From the NCBI GenBank assembly GCA_027943335.1, contig BSBK01001118.1, positions 229,501 to 293,500 of the forward strand: DNA of 64,000 nt. Direction: 5' to 3'. The stretch comes from Chamaecyparis obtusa. Its lineage: Eukaryota; Streptophyta; Pinopsida; Cupressales; Cupressaceae. Below, in pieces: positions 37,096-51,072 of the stretch (its first letter is position 1; the number at the start of each line of letters is the position of its first letter). The notes below the pieces were generated by a model. That model was not told the DNA's origin. It did no database searches and was given only the letters and a program-made list of their open reading frames with translations. A program made the translations under genes and the position numbers.

Positions 37096-40000
37096 ATATA
37101 AAGTTAAAAAAAAGGGCAAACACTTCATTTTTTTATTTCATTTCACGCGGGCTTTCACAGAAACCAAACGGTATTACAGAGGAGGACGGCTTTCACAGTG
37201 ACCAAACACTTCATTTTGTTATTCCATTTCACTAAAAGGAGCTTTTGCAGGGACCAAATCGAGGGCTTTCTGGTACATTTTCTTCACAAACCTCCATAAC
37301 TTGTTTTCTAGCCATTTGGGTACATAAAATGAATACAAACAATAAAATCTTCAATGTGTCGTGATCCTCGGTTGTGGTTCGGTCTCAAATAACAAAGAAT
37401 GGAATTCTGAGTATGTTGTTTTTGTCTCTTTCATGTTTTGGTCAAACAATAGATAGAGGAATGTAATTTGTTATAGTCACTGTTGCATTTCTTTAATTCT
37501 TATGAAGTTTTATTGACCAAATGTTGTTTTTCCTTAGTCAGATTTTTCAATAAATGTAACATCACCATTAATCTACGCATCCGTGGAACTGGTGTTGGTT
37601 AAAACAACCTTTGATAGTCATTTGTTGCCACAATCTATTTCTATCTACATAGTCCGTTGCAAAGCCATAACCAGTTGAATTGACTTAACAGTCTCGGTCA
37701 TGTAACTGGAATACTAGACCGTAATTGTTTTAAGTTTTGTTTGTTTCAGTTATTTGCAGAATAAGAGAATCTCTATCAGGCAGGTTCAAACACCATTAAC
37801 CTTGGCCCTGTCGAGATGTCTCAACCCTAACTTGTGTCTCCACCACAGAATTTTTGATGCCATTGGGTGGAAACCAAGTTAGGGAAATGTACGTTAGAAA
37901 ATCCAATGCTCAGAACCGCGGAAGTATTAACCCTGCTTCTTAGTCGATACCCTAATTAGGTGTATGCATTGTGTAAAACTAGTGAATTAGATGGAACATC
38001 GCATCAGTGGTTGGAAGTCAAAAAGGTTTGAATGTTGTTAAACTCGGGTCTATGAACATTAACGAGGCCCTAAATTAGTTACATGTCATATGTTTAGTCA
38101 ACAGATTTTTGATGCCTACGTAGTTATTGTTCATGTATTTAGACAGAGAAGCAGAGAAATGTGTTAGCAGTAGTAACAATGCAAACTTGAAATTGAAACA
38201 CAGTCTTGATTGAGGTTACCGTCTTGTTACAGTCTTCCTGATAAACTACAGTCACTAAAGGCACCCACTGTTAAAGTAGTCCAGATTGAACTGACTCTAA
38301 TCTGATCAATTAGATCGAAGGTTCTCTGAGACAATCAGCAGCGCTGGAAATTAGTGGTTGAAGTTAGAAGACTTAGTATTGTCAGACAACATGTTTCATG
38401 GTCTTATTCAAACCCAGTGACCATAGGAAACAAGAGAATACTGTTGCAGGAATTAGTAGAATTTGACTGGTGTTGCAATTTAGATCTTTATGAACATTCT
38501 GGAGCTATAATTGCAGGTATAAAACAGATGTTGTTAACTTGATAACTGTATTGGGGTTTAATCAAAGAAGAGCCACAAGTTTGTTTTAAGTAGTGGTCAA
38601 GTTTAGCTTTCCTAGAAATTAGCACACTAAATTTATAGAAATGAAGGTACTACCTTTGACATATGGCAAAGTGCTTTGGCATCAGTATCACGGTAGCCCT
38701 CTGCAAGATCCTCTAAAATAACTTCTGTTAGAACAACTGCTGCTACCTTCCTTGTAATATCTTGAATACTGTATACAATCGTTAGCACATGCAATGGACT
38801 AAATAATAAGAAATAATTATGTTTTATATATATATATATATATTCTTTGGATTGAAACTAAAATACTTGGATATTGAAGGATATATAGTTCCATTTAATA
38901 CTTCTTTCTTTTCCATGTATCTGGCTAAGCTGCAGTGTCAATACAAATGGAAAATATATTGAGAAAGTTCATTATGAACAAGAGCTATAACGCAGCAGGA
39001 GTCCCTGCCTAATGCAAAAAAAATAAAAAAAATAGCAGAGATCAATAGGAAACGCTGATCTCCAGTGTGGAGGTTGCAAGCTGCAGTTGAAATGAGTGAA
39101 TTGTGTAATGATAAGTTAGTAATAACTTTATTTTTTAATTTTTATGTTCCTTTAGTAATATGATCTGCAGAATCTATAAGAGGTAATCTACATGCATTTA
39201 TTTAAGAAGAGGGTCATGTGATGTAGTTATAATATAACTGTTAACATTAATATCAATTATTTGGATTTCTAATTTCATTGTTCAGAAAAGTTGCAAACAT
39301 CAAAGGTGTATTTGTCAAATTAATAGTTGATGACATAATTTATATTACAACAATAAAAAACTTAAGTGTGTTTTTAGCTTATTTAAATCTAGTATATGAT
39401 TATTATCCACAATTAGAATGTAAGCAATCCACAAAGTAGTATAGGGAAGAAAATGATGCATTCTCAATGTGGCTTGTGAGAACCATGGAAGGTGATAAAT
39501 TAAAAAGTATATTTGATGCATATCCATTTCTGAATGCTTGTAACAATCTGTAGCTTCACATAAATAATCAGCTCAATAAGAGGTATCATTAACTATTAAT
39601 TTTGTATTGTTCCTACTGCTAAACATAGTTCTCTTATGTATCCTGTTTAATTAGATTTTTGCATTGTTACTACATGAGAAGAGATGCTACATATCAATAA
39701 TCTTTATTGGTGTCTTCTATGCAACCTTTCTTAGCTTTTATACATAAAGTGCACAGAACAAAAAGTTAAATAAATTTACAGTCATGCATGCTATCTGCAC
39801 TTAGAGCCATCATTACCCCAGTAAGGAGAACAAACTGAAAATGTGCATTTTCCTTTGAGATAAACTATTATGTATTTTAACAAAACAGTCAAGTAGAAGA
39901 ACATAGCATCACTTAGCTCAAGCTGAGTAAAAAGTTGACAGAAATATCCCCAACTCTAAAGAACAAAAGACTTGTACTTTTCATATACCATTTTTCACAG

Positions 40001-42594
40001 TTCTTGCGTTTTAGCATATGTAAATATTGTAATATGCATTGGCAATGCAATTCTGCTTTTGTTCTACAGGATGTAAAGCTTTCTCACGCTTGCTACTCAA
40101 GGTGAGTAATGAATGCTCAAAGTTGTTTTAGGTCCACCTCTTGAAGGATATCTACTATGCTATTTGTCTATATTTGACATTTCTAAGTTAGTAGGTTGTT
40201 TATCCATAGACTTGGCCCAAATAGAATATGATGTAAATTGGAATTTCAATTAATAAACACAATCTACACAAGTTATAAATTTAAGAGTATACAACATGAT
40301 GTGACAATGATATTATAGGCCACTCCCATTTATTTAATGATTATGTAGTTATGCATCTTATGGATTTAGCCTTTAGGTACATGTTATAAGGAAGTCTGTA
40401 TGCAGTGTGGATACTATGAATGGTTTGCTTCAAGTACTTCCTATAGTTCCTTATGTTTTAGTGACTTTCTAGATGATCTGACTTTGGAGTAAACCTCAAT
40501 CTTGCAAGAACGGTTGTAAGAGGCGAGTTAGCAGTTTTGAGCTCCAAGATGAAAAGACAATTCAGCAAATGTGGTAAACACAAACATTTAATTAAGTTTG
40601 GTAAAATAAAGACAAAATAGTTTTGAGATCTGGAGATGCCTTTTATATTGAAAAATGTTGTCGACAATTTCTATGCCTCCCTATAGTTGCAATTGGTACA
40701 TCTCCATATTTAGAACTTTTTTCTAGGGATTCAAAGTGGGCATACATCTTCTTTTGAATGAATATACATATGGAAAGGAAGTTCAATGTAAGGACAGTTT
40801 GAGATGATCATCCTCATGGAGATGAAGCATTACAACTATTATGGTTGATAAACATTTTTCAAGAAGAGGGACACAAGTAGAAGTATGAGATGAGGATGCA
40901 CATGTAGGAAAGGAATGTGCACTAGATGGGAGCATCATGAAGATATTGGTAATATGGATCAATTGATCATCATCACTTTTTTTTTAAAAAGGAAAAACTT
41001 AAAAAGTATGCAGTGAAGCTCATTTGTTTATGTTCTTGTGTACTTGTTTTACCCACAAAAATTTATATAAAATCTTTCCCAAGGTGGGAGGGTGTTAGAA
41101 GGGAGCTCAAAAATCTCAACATGCATAGCAAAATGATCTTATGTGGGGGGAGAGTGCACATTTTTCTTTCAATTTCTGACTTTCATGAATAAATTGGTCC
41201 TTTGATTTCAATTTCATCATCTAGTCATTGAGTCTTTGATGAGCTCCAATCATGAGTTTGAGTAGAGAGCTTGACCTACTTTTAAGCATAGTCTGAAACC
41301 AGACAACTTGTTGAACCCATGGCGAGCGACTTACCTCAGGATTCTGCACAAATTGAGTCACGCAGTTAACAATCCCAATGAGGAAAGTGGGAAAAAGAAG
41401 ATTTAAAATGGGATGAATTAAAATCAATCTCTCTATAGCTACTGCTTCAATGTTCCAGATGTTCTAAATTTGATTGAATGTGTAATCTAAAAATTGACAG
41501 ATCCATGTTAGAAAAGTTTGTGATCTCTATTTTTTTTTTCGAAAGACAATTAAATGATTTGACAAGAAAGAGTCACATGTGACATATTCTGCAACTTAAA
41601 TTTGTTGCTTAGCGAGTTATTTTTGCTAGTCCATCTGAGTCTTGGGGCCCTCTAGTAACCCAAACAGATGCAGATTCTTTCTGTGATAAAAAGTGGTTGC
41701 CAGCGCCTGCAACTAAAGACTGCAAATAATATAACTTAAGATAAATGAACCAAAAAGATCATAACGTGAACTAAAATGAAAGCCAAATTCCCAACACAAT
41801 AAAAATAAATTCCATCATGTTATCACGTGTTCTTTCTCATCCACAAGAACAACAGAAAACCATTCCCCTAAAAAAGACCCTTTCCAAGCATCCCAAAACA
41901 CATCTCCAAACCACTAAAATAGGAACCCAACCAGATGCATATTCTCCTAACACGAACTGATATATTCTTTAGTAGGGGCCATTTAATAATGTACTCTAAA
42001 AGGGAAATAGCCAGGCAGTAACGTTGTAAGGAAAATAACAAGCATAAATTGAACCATCTTGAGAAGAACTCAAGAACTTGACTGCCAATTGTCTACTCTT
42101 CCATTTGTCCTAATTTTTTCCTCTACCTACTTTAGCATTTATCCCAACTAATTGATTTAATAGGGAGTGAAGCTTACTAATATGTTAAACAATGATATCA
42201 CTAATTGATATCCCAGCTAAATGATTTAATAGGGAGTGATACTGTCAACACTTGGGTTAACAACTCAACATATTCATACCAAACAAATGAAGCTTACTCC
42301 CAAATTTAAATGATTTAAATGAAGCTTACTCCCAAATTTATCAAGTTGTGTTAACTTACCGATGACTTGATGCTTGACTCTCAGTAAAATGGTGATATAG
42401 GGGTCCTTATATTACACAGAATTTTGATTAAAAGTTAAAATATAGCATTAAAATCTAAATGATAAAGATATTTCATATGATGTTTTCGATATTAAAATGG
42501 TTGAGAAAATGGTTGTTCAGTAACGATTTTTATCAGCAGGTTGCAAACAAATCATCCTTCTTCCACCAATGAGTCATTCCATTTAAGAAAGACC
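37096..42594. other. CACTA interior, left; no gene recognised
   Basis: 5.5 kb, AT-rich. 37130-37265 has a partly repeated word (GGCTTTCACAG.GACCAAAC). A short TA run is at 38827-38841. Small open frames (38354-38542, for example) show no family I know. A TnpA-like accessory gene with many short exons could be hidden here, but I cannot show one. Confidence 0.5.
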
Positions 42595-45040
42595 ATGTCT
42601 GACGATATCAACGCACAAAAAAAATAGCGAGACAATTGCTAGACTATGGTCTAACTTAAAAAGAAAGGGTGATGGAAAATGTTATTGTCCTTGCAAAATT
42701 TGTAAGGGCTTAAAGACTCAAAGATATCTAATCAAAACAGCTGAGGAACATTGTAGGCAACATGGTCACATTGAAGGGGGAAACGAATTTCATCCATTGG
42801 TATGTATTTTAATATTTTATAAAATACATAAGACATGATTTGATGATGACAACATGGTCATGGTTAATATAAGGTCATCATTTTCATATAGGTCAACGTC
42901 CCTCAGTTTCATGTTATGGACCATGACAATTTGGAGAATGTGGATTTCCAAATGCGGGAACATGGAGGTGTGAATATAGAATTAGAAGGTAATGATAAAA
43001 TGGAAGAAGACCATGATGATGAAGAAGATCAAGATGATCACGATGATCAAGATGATGATGATGTTGATGCAGAGCTTGATGTACCTATACTTGAGAAGGC
43101 ACATGAGCCCCTATATGAAGGCTCTGAAACAACTCTTCTTGCCACTGTATTGTTGTTGGTGAACTTGAAGGTTATGAATGGTTAATCCAACGTAGCAATG
43201 ACACGTATGTTAAGGTATGTCATCTTTTTTCATTATTTTAGTCGTAATTCCCTTACAATTAATATTGGGTGAATCGTGTAGCAATTAATATTCTTTAAAT
43301 TAACAAATTATATTTTTGGTCATAGGTTGGTAGGTGAGTGTTTGTTACCACCATCAAACATTCTACCTCACTCTTACCGAGAATTATCTGCCATTATGAA
43401 AGATATTGGAATGGAATATCAAATAATACATGCATGTCCGAACGATCATATTATATATTATAAACAACATGAATTTGCAACAGAATGCCCTATTTGTCAT
43501 ATTAGTAGATATCAATCAGATCGAATAACAAAAAAGGTGCCTCACAAGGTTCTTCGACATATTCCCATTATTCCACATCTGCAACGATTATTCAAGTGCA
43601 ATAGCTTGGCACAATTTTTGGATTACCATGCACGCAATAGAAGTCAAGATGGCATTATGCGAATGTCTACAGATGGCTCGGCATTTAAGGAAATAGAAGA
43701 AAAATGGCCACACTTTAAAGAAGAACCTCGCAATCTCAAGCTTTCATTGGCAGCGGACGGTGTCAATCCGTTTGGAGAGATGAGATCTACTTACTTGGTG
43801 TGGCCTATTTTTGTTATCAACAATAACATTCCTCCTTGGTTGTCCATAAAGAGGGAGCACATAATGTTGTCACTGATTGTTCCAGGTATTTTTTGATTTA
43901 ATGGTCATCTAAATTAATTTATTATTAATAATCCATCAAAATGGTCATAATAATTATGTAATGTTTTTGTTCATTCAACTAGGTAAGTACCAAGTTAAAG
44001 ATATCAATGTATATATTGAGCCCCTTATCGACGAGTTGATGGTGTTATGGAATGGGGTCACTATGTATGACATCTCTAGACCAATAGGACAAAGACAATT
44101 TCAATTCCATGCAATGCTTGTATGGACAATACATGATGCCCCTGGGCTAACACATTTTTGTGGTATGTTCTCTTCTTAACGCCTCTTTTTTGGTATGTTA
44201 TAGTGCTAAAACAAAGTTAACACATTTAATCCAATTATACATGATCTTGTAGGTCTTCAGACAAAGGGAAAATTTGCATGTCCAGTTTGTGGTCCAAAGA
44301 CAAAATCTCGTCATTCAAAAAGTTTGAGAAAGCAGGTGTTTGATGAGAATAGACACTTTCTCCACAGAAATCATAAGTACCGAATTACTGAAAAACATCT
44401 TTTCAATGGGAAAGAAGAGACTACATCAAAGCCACGGAGAATGACACCTCACCTATGGAAGTTGGCATACAATAAAATAAATCATCGAGGTAATGTCATT
44501 CCTCTTATGGGTTTTGTTTCAAATTTATATTTTGATATTGTGTTTTGTTTACTGATGATGTAATTGATGCTTGTGAAGGTTGTCAAGGCATCAATGACCA
44601 ACTTCCAAAAGGACTAAAAAGTTATCCTACACAATTTACTAGGCTGTCGTACTACGAGCAACTCCCAATCATGCATTTGTTTGATCCTATGCATATTGGA
44701 AAGAATGTAACAGAGACATTATGGAAAATATTGGATGGAATGCATGACAAAAACCAAATTATCAAAATTTGTAGTGACATTGAAGAATCCAACCATGCAA
44801 TGAAAAATTTTATTCGATCAAATAACAATGGAGACCAGATTGATACAAGTGCCCTTCCATGGTTATTGTCAGAGCAGTAGAGCAATGCTATAAAAGAAAT
44901 TATAAAGAAAATACGATTTCCCACAGGATTTGCTACGAACATAAATGATCTCATATCAAAGAAAAGTGAATTTGGGCCAGGGATGAAAACACACGATTGG
45001 CATATATTTATTCACTTTGTCCATGTTCCAATTTCCCTCT
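42595..45040 (+). pseudogene. CACTA transposase, TNP2-like, six exons
   Basis: Reading proceeds from ATG 42595 with one extra base in an A-run near 42618, then KCYCPCKICKGLKTQRYLI and EEHCRQHGHIEGGNEFHPLV, the N-terminal Cys/His region of TNP2 proteins. Introns with GT..AG edges at 42800-42891, 43215-43325, 43886-43982, 44163-44252 and 44490-44578 keep frame. Domain words: HACPNDHIIYY, PICHISRYQSDRITKKVPHK, DGVNPFGEM, NNIPPWLSIKREHIMLSLIV, INVYIEPLIDELMVLWNGV, GKFACPVCG and FDPMHIGKNV. The D of DGVNPF and the D of FDPMHIGKN fit conserved TNP2 acidic positions. Lesions are TAA at 43183-43185, TAG at 44878-44880, and loss of the C-terminal third after THDWH (about 45010). The acidic linker (DDEEDQDDHDDQ) lies in exon 2. 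It would cut and paste the element at its ends. Confidence 0.93.
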
Positions 45041-47800
45041 CCCTAGGAACACTCCTAATTCACCTTTCATGCAATCACCTCTTGATTTCTGTCTTCAAGG
45101 ATTCCCTTGATCCTTCTAAGGCTTCAATAATCCTCAAATAGCCTAACTAAGGAGTTCCATAATGTAAAAATGGCCTAATGAGCCATAAGGGTAGCCTAGA
45201 GAGTAGTTTTATGTTTTGTCATATTTAATAAGGTCATTGAACCAATTTCAAGTCATTATTATGGGTCTAGGTGTTAAGAAAGTCATACAAAGCAAAGTTC
45301 ATAATTTGAATTTTAAATTCCAACGTTCATGATGATTTTAGAGGGAAAACCAAAACTAAGCAATTGTTTGATTAATTAGTCATCTTAACCAACTTCGATC
45401 AGTTGGACAGTTGTATAAGGGTCTATATATGATGTCATGTCGAGATGAAACATGTTAAGCATTGTATGAACGGCAGAGTACAGAGATTGTATGGATAGTG
45501 ACAGTTTCAATAAGATTTCTGTGTTTCTTGCATATTTTTGAAGTCTCTTTGATGCAATAACTGTTCATTCATGTTGGTATGAGTCCTTTGTATAGTCTTT
45601 GATTAGTTTTAAGGTGCTTATTAATTCATTTGAAAAGATATATATGTTATCTCGCAGAAAGTTCTATTTGTTTACATTGATAATATGAATAAATGAAGGT
45701 TCCATTCCACTTTGTACATTTACCTGCTTCAAGGAATGAAACCTATGACTCTAACATGCCCTAATAACACCAAATAAGAAAGAATGATGCAGATCTGCAG
45801 GTTGAAGAGAAAAAAATGCAAAGTTGATTAGTGTTTGGACAAGTTTGGGTACCCAAATACATGCCATGTGTAACACAGCCGTACATCTGGTTGAACAAGG
45901 TATATATATTATTTGATATTCTTCAATAACATGTTGAACTTATGGTGAATCATTAATTTTATGACCTGGAAGTAAGTGGAAGTGCTAGATTGGTGATACC
46001 CTAGGGTGTAGAGGGTTTGAAGGGTGAATTTTGGGTTTTATAGAAAATGAGAACATAAGGTGAAATTGGTTGTTGATTCATCTAATTAGACATAAAATAT
46101 GAGTGTCCTGTGAATTTGGTGACTTTTGGACACATATTTGGCATAGTTGCTTTGTAAACTCACATGAAATACACTCAAAAAAATTGAGACAGTCATTTTA
46201 AGGGCACAATTTCCAAAGCAATGCATATTGATTGTTAAGTATGTTTTAGATCGCCAAAAAGGGTACTTGGAACAGTTATTTGTTTGCAGGGTTGTTTTGA
46301 AAAGTTGTGAGAAAAATTGCAAAAATAGCTACTGGAGGGCTAATTGGGGGCTTAAGGCCTGATTGGCAGTTTCATGAAAGTTGATTACTTGGAGGCATTC
46401 AGAAGTTGAAAAGGTTTTGTAACCTGTCAAATCAACCTTATTAATATATTTCCAATCAATCTTGAAGATATAGAGTGAGGGTTTGATGTTTTGTGGGTTA
46501 AGTGCTTTATAGCCTATTGGAATCCTTGTAGGTTTATTGTGCATTTAAACTAGTTTAAGTGGATCCATCACCTTTAGTTGTTTCACTCTGCATCACATAT
46601 GATGGGGATTTTGGGGGCATATTTTTCCATCCACCTTTACTAAAATAAGTTAATGATTTAGAGGTGAACTATGTCAAGATCCTTCTATTATTCTATATCT
46701 TATTTTTTTATTTTTCATAGGTGACAAGAGAAACACCATAATTAACACCTAGATCACCGCACTTACTACCCTAAAATGATGCAGTCACATATCTAATTCA
46801 TCGTACTTAACCTCACAAATCAACGCAAGTACCTTATTGAAGTGATACAGTTATTTTCTTAAAATGATGCAACTGTAATTGTAAAAAACATGTTTGTCTT
46901 TAAAAAATTATATTTAGTATTGTAAAATAATGCATTTGCAAACTAACCAACATTTCTATTCGATATATGAGAATTATCTCATCATTTGAATATGGATTGT
47001 GATTATAGGCATATATATCATTTATCGCAATTATTTTGTAGAAGTAATTAGTTGTTGTTTATAGATTATTTAGGACTTCAATCTAAGATCTTTTATTTGT
47101 TGTTGAAGTCTTTTAATAACACAGTTACTGACTTCTTAATTTGTGGGCCGTTCATCATTGGTTTGGTCATATTGCAGGTGCTTGGGTAACTAGCTTGGTC
47201 TTAGGTTTGATACCATGTTCAGTTGCTACATATAGACCAGCTAAGATTTGAACGCAAAACCTTTCATTTGTTGTTGGAGTGTTCTATTATTGAACTATAA
47301 AAACTAAAGAATGATATATTATTTAACATAGATCAACACCCTTGTAAATGTTTGAAAAATATTTACTTTTACATATTGACTGTTTTACTTGTATGCATAT
47401 ATAGATATATTTTACTTCACGTGCACATCAAAGTGTAGGTAAAATGTAGTGGTAAAAATTATATGCTCCTGCATTTTTCATGATGTTTTTGGTTCACTTT
47501 GTTTAGATACCTGCTAAATGCAATAATTAGCATAAAATGACATTTTCTTGTGTAAATTCAGCTTATATTTCAATCTATTTTTATGACTTATACCTAGAGA
47601 TTCATTCCTAATCCCCAAACAAATCAGATACTGTTTGGGATCAGATATGTAGATGAGAACCTGACCTAAGTAAATTTTATGGTTATAGATTCCAACCATG
47701 ACATATAAAATTCAAAACTTATATTTAATAGTTAGTTGATCATTATTCTAGTCATTGCAAGTTGATCAAACACATGTTGTGGTTGATTTACAGAGAACTA
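45041..47800. other. CACTA interior between transposase and MYB; no gene recognised
   Basis: AT-rich, no credible reading frame. GTCTATATATGATG near 45420 is TATA-like, but nothing downstream supports a promoter. Confidence 0.5.
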
Positions 47801-48571
47801 ATGGTAAGGAAGGCTTGCTGCTCTGATTTGGGTCTGAATAGAGGTCCTTGGACTCCTTAGGAGGATCTTCTCTTGAAAAACTATGTTCAAACTCATGGAG
47901 AGGGACAATGGAGCCTTCTTCCTCACAGAGCAGGTATGTATGTTCAAGTAGGATAACTATTTATGTTTTGCTTAAGGTTGGTATCAATTGGTTGATCATT
48001 ACATAGCTAAACATTTATGTAAAGCAAGAAATACGTAGAGAAAATTCTTACACTATTACCCACTACTCTATTGGAAAATTTTGTCATTTATGGGAAACGA
48101 TGTCATCTATGAAAAAAGTTGTCATCAATGGAAAAAGTTGTCATCTGTGGGAAAAGTTGTCATCTATGAACAAACTGTCATATATGTGTGTGAAAAGTCC
48201 TCATCTATGAAAAAATTTGTCATCAATGGAAAAAGTTGTGATCTGTGGAAAAAATTATCATCTATAGAAAAAGTTTCATTTGTGTGAAAAGTTGTCGTCA
48301 ATGGAAAAGTTATCATCTGTGGAAAAAGTTTTCATCTATGTTTATGTTGCCCATTGAGTAGGTTTGGTGAGAAAAGTTGTTATTTGTGAAAAAAAGTTGT
48401 CATCTGTGGGAAAAGTTGTCATCTATGTTTATGTTGCCGATTGAGCAGGTCTGGTGAGATGTGGAAGGAGTTGCAGGTTACATTGGATGAATTATCTTCA
48501 CCCTGATGTCAAACATGGCAACATTTCACCAGAGGAAGAAGAGCTCATCATCGAACTTCATAAGGTGCTTG
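47801..48571 (+). pseudogene. Captured R2R3-MYB transcription factor gene fragment (exons 1 and 2)
   Basis: Exon 1 (47801-47933) reads MVRKACCSDLGLNRGPWTP, a TAG, then EDLLLKNYVQTHGEGQWSLL and PHRAG. The donor GTATGT follows at 47934. Exon 2 (48449-48571) after an AG acceptor reads [20 protein letters not shown] and [20 protein letters not shown]. This is the R2 repeat with its three tryptophans, plus the first half of R3 of a plant R2R3-MYB. The intron sits at the conserved RAG/GL junction and the phase is kept. R3 helix 3 and all C-terminal sequence are missing, and no third exon is seen to 49200. The PWTP*ED stop replaces a conserved position. It lies inside the CACTA boundaries and on the same strand as the transposase, so it is best read as a gene piece captured by the transposon. 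The MYB subgroup is not determined. Confidence 0.88.
48080..48448. repeat. Tandem repeats in the MYB intron, including a duplicated splice acceptor
   Basis: A degenerate array of a roughly 19-21 base unit (GTTGTCATCTATGGAAAAA and variants) with well over ten copies. A longer word, ATGTTTATGTTGCC.ATTGAG.AGGT.TGGTGAGA, occurs at about 48338 and 48426. The second is the real exon 2 acceptor, so the array also copied the exon edge. Confidence 0.92.
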
Positions 48572-51072
48572 GTCATGTGCTCAACTAATCAAGAGTTAGA
48601 GCAAGAAGTCACTTGTGGAAAGGCTACAAGGGAAAAGTGTGGCAGGTCTAGTACTCTATAGTACGGACTTGAGGAGACCAAACTAGTTGTTGAATCAGTG
48701 TTCTTGAACCATATTAGGACCATCCCCATCATTAAATTGAACTAATAAGTCCACTAGTGAAGAGTTTTGGTAAAGGGCTAGGATTAGGCCTATAAGAGAA
48801 TTCTTGCAGAGGTTGTTTGGGATAGAAATTTGTTTGTTTCAAATAAAGTTTGGTTTTCTTCTTTGTTTCTCGATACACACATGGATCCACTAAATACAAA
48901 GGTGAAAGATCTCTATAAATATGCATTCTTCATTAAGGTTTGGGGAGAGAATCATTTTCTTTCTAGACTTCACAAACGGATCCATTGTAAGAGGTTTGGA
49001 ACTATGTACTATCAGGTAATGTCTTCCTCTATTCTTGTGGTTATTTTTTTAATTCATTTGAATATAGATAATATTGATGTAGAGTGGTTAGCAGAAGTGG
49101 TGGAAATTTCAAACTTCTTCTTCTATGACTCGGGAACCCCACTAGCCCTTCAGGCTCACCAAAGGCTACATACCCACAATTGACTCAACTATACCTCCAA
49201 ACACCTAAGATGGACCAAAATGGTGTAAACAAGGTGGTTTCAACAAGAATCAATCATTTTTTATAGCCTTTACAACACCTATTGACCACAACCTTCAAAT
49301 CTGCCTTCTAGCCCTATGAGCCCCAATTAGCCCTGCTGGACCAGTTTTCTCCCTTTTTCTCTGACTTTTTCCAAACAACTTGAGAAAAAAATTACAATTT
49401 CAGACACCCTTTTCAGGGTTATTTAACATATGTAAACTTCAATGGTGACTCCTTTAGACTAGTCTTAACTTCCTTCACAAGGTACCCTCCTAATGGCATC
49501 AAAATCAAGCAAATAACAAAGAAACTATATCATTCTCTTATCCTCATCACTCTAGACTTTCATCACAGTTATAATATGGCAAAATATGACTAAATCCAAG
49601 ATATTTTACACCTATTCCACAAGGAACGCCCAAAACACTCATTCAATGCCTTCAAACCCTTATTGCATAGGGTTTCACCAAACACCTACCTCCACTAACC
49701 TTGGAGACCAAATAATGGTTCATACACCTTCTCTTTGATGCCCTAGGACATCTCAAATCATTAGATAACCTTCTTGTACAGCCCAATATGCTGTTGTCAT
49801 ACTATTCCCACCAATCCACTATGGGACATTTCCATTGTTTTCTCGAAACTTGTTGTCTTCGCACTAGTGCTGCAAAAAAACTTGTTAGATTTCTATTGTA
49901 CATGTTAGTAAAATGCCTCCCATGAATTTTGGGCCCTTGGATTCATGGGAGGTTCATCTATTTAAAGAAAACTTTTGTTTGTCACAGGAAAAACTCAAGA
50001 AAACAGCCTGAAATGAACCAACAGTCGTATATGCTGCTTCAAAACAAAGTGTTATTCATTCAATAATGAGTGAAATGTGTTTAAATACCCTTCTAATTCA
50101 TGTATTTGACAGTCCCAAACAAAAAGAAGTTCAATACACTGAATGGAACAACACCAAAATGAAATTTTATTGCTTGCTTTCACAACAGTCCGTACAACAG
50201 GCTTTTTTTCTCCTTGTCCCCCTTCGTACAATGGATCCTTTAGACATTTAATGACCCCTATCTACCCGCCTCAACCAACTTTAGATAGTTGGGAGGTTTA
50301 ATTAATCCTAAAACCTGTTAAAACTAATTTCCCTCCTAAAAGGTAATATGACCGTTTACATTCAAATTTAAATTAATAAACTTTATTTTATGCATTTAAT
50401 TATGACTATTCTGACTTCCCAACTTACTCCATTGACCTACACATGGTCCAATGTATTTATTGAATGCTTCTAAACATGAAAACTACTCAAATATAATCCT
50501 ATTGGACTCTTTACCTATTACATTGCTTTGATCACTTATTACATTATGTTGAGTCTATTACATTGTATTGGTCCTTAGACCTCTATCATGACTTTTACAT
50601 AGTTTATTGAATCCAACACTGTCATAAGCCATTCTAGGCTTCAAAACTTGCCAGTCAACTTGTCTTGATACCATCTTCTCCTTCTTAGTTACTGGAGTCC
50701 TCCTTTGCTCAGATGCTCTTCTAGATGCCCCTACATCAAATATGCTTTAAAAAAGTCTTTCTTCTTGGTTGGGATGAGTCTATTATTGGCCTATCCATGG
50801 AAGCCTCATTTTTAACTTGTTTAGGGCATTTTGTCCCTGCAACATATCTAGTTTATACTTCCTGAGTCACCACTAGAGTCTTCAAATCTAGATATTTTGC
50901 ACAAGGTTAGGGCACAATTGCCAGTCATTTAAAACATGGTTTTTTCTTTAACAAATGATTTTTATCATTAATATTTGTGTGCTTACAGACCCTAATGTTG
51001 TTGCTCCAAGAACCCTAAATTGGAAATTTGTAGATGGGTTTTGGTGTCAAGAAATAATACAAGATTCATGTG
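48572..51072. other. CACTA interior right of MYB; no gene recognised
   Basis: AT-rich, with small unconserved frames (48830-49183, 50066-50251) that match nothing I know. The composition change around 49170-49980 may mark another old insertion, but I found no ends. Confidence 0.45.

Noticed and set aside
43961..44179. Short separate proteins within the CACTA gene
   Set aside because: They are exons of one gene; GT..AG introns at matching phases join them.
48081..48287. 68-codon reading frame
   Set aside because: A translation of the tandem repeat in the MYB intron.
48080..48448. CRISPR-like array
   Set aside because: The units are contiguous and degenerate with no unique spacers, the DNA is plant nuclear, and the array lies in an intron.
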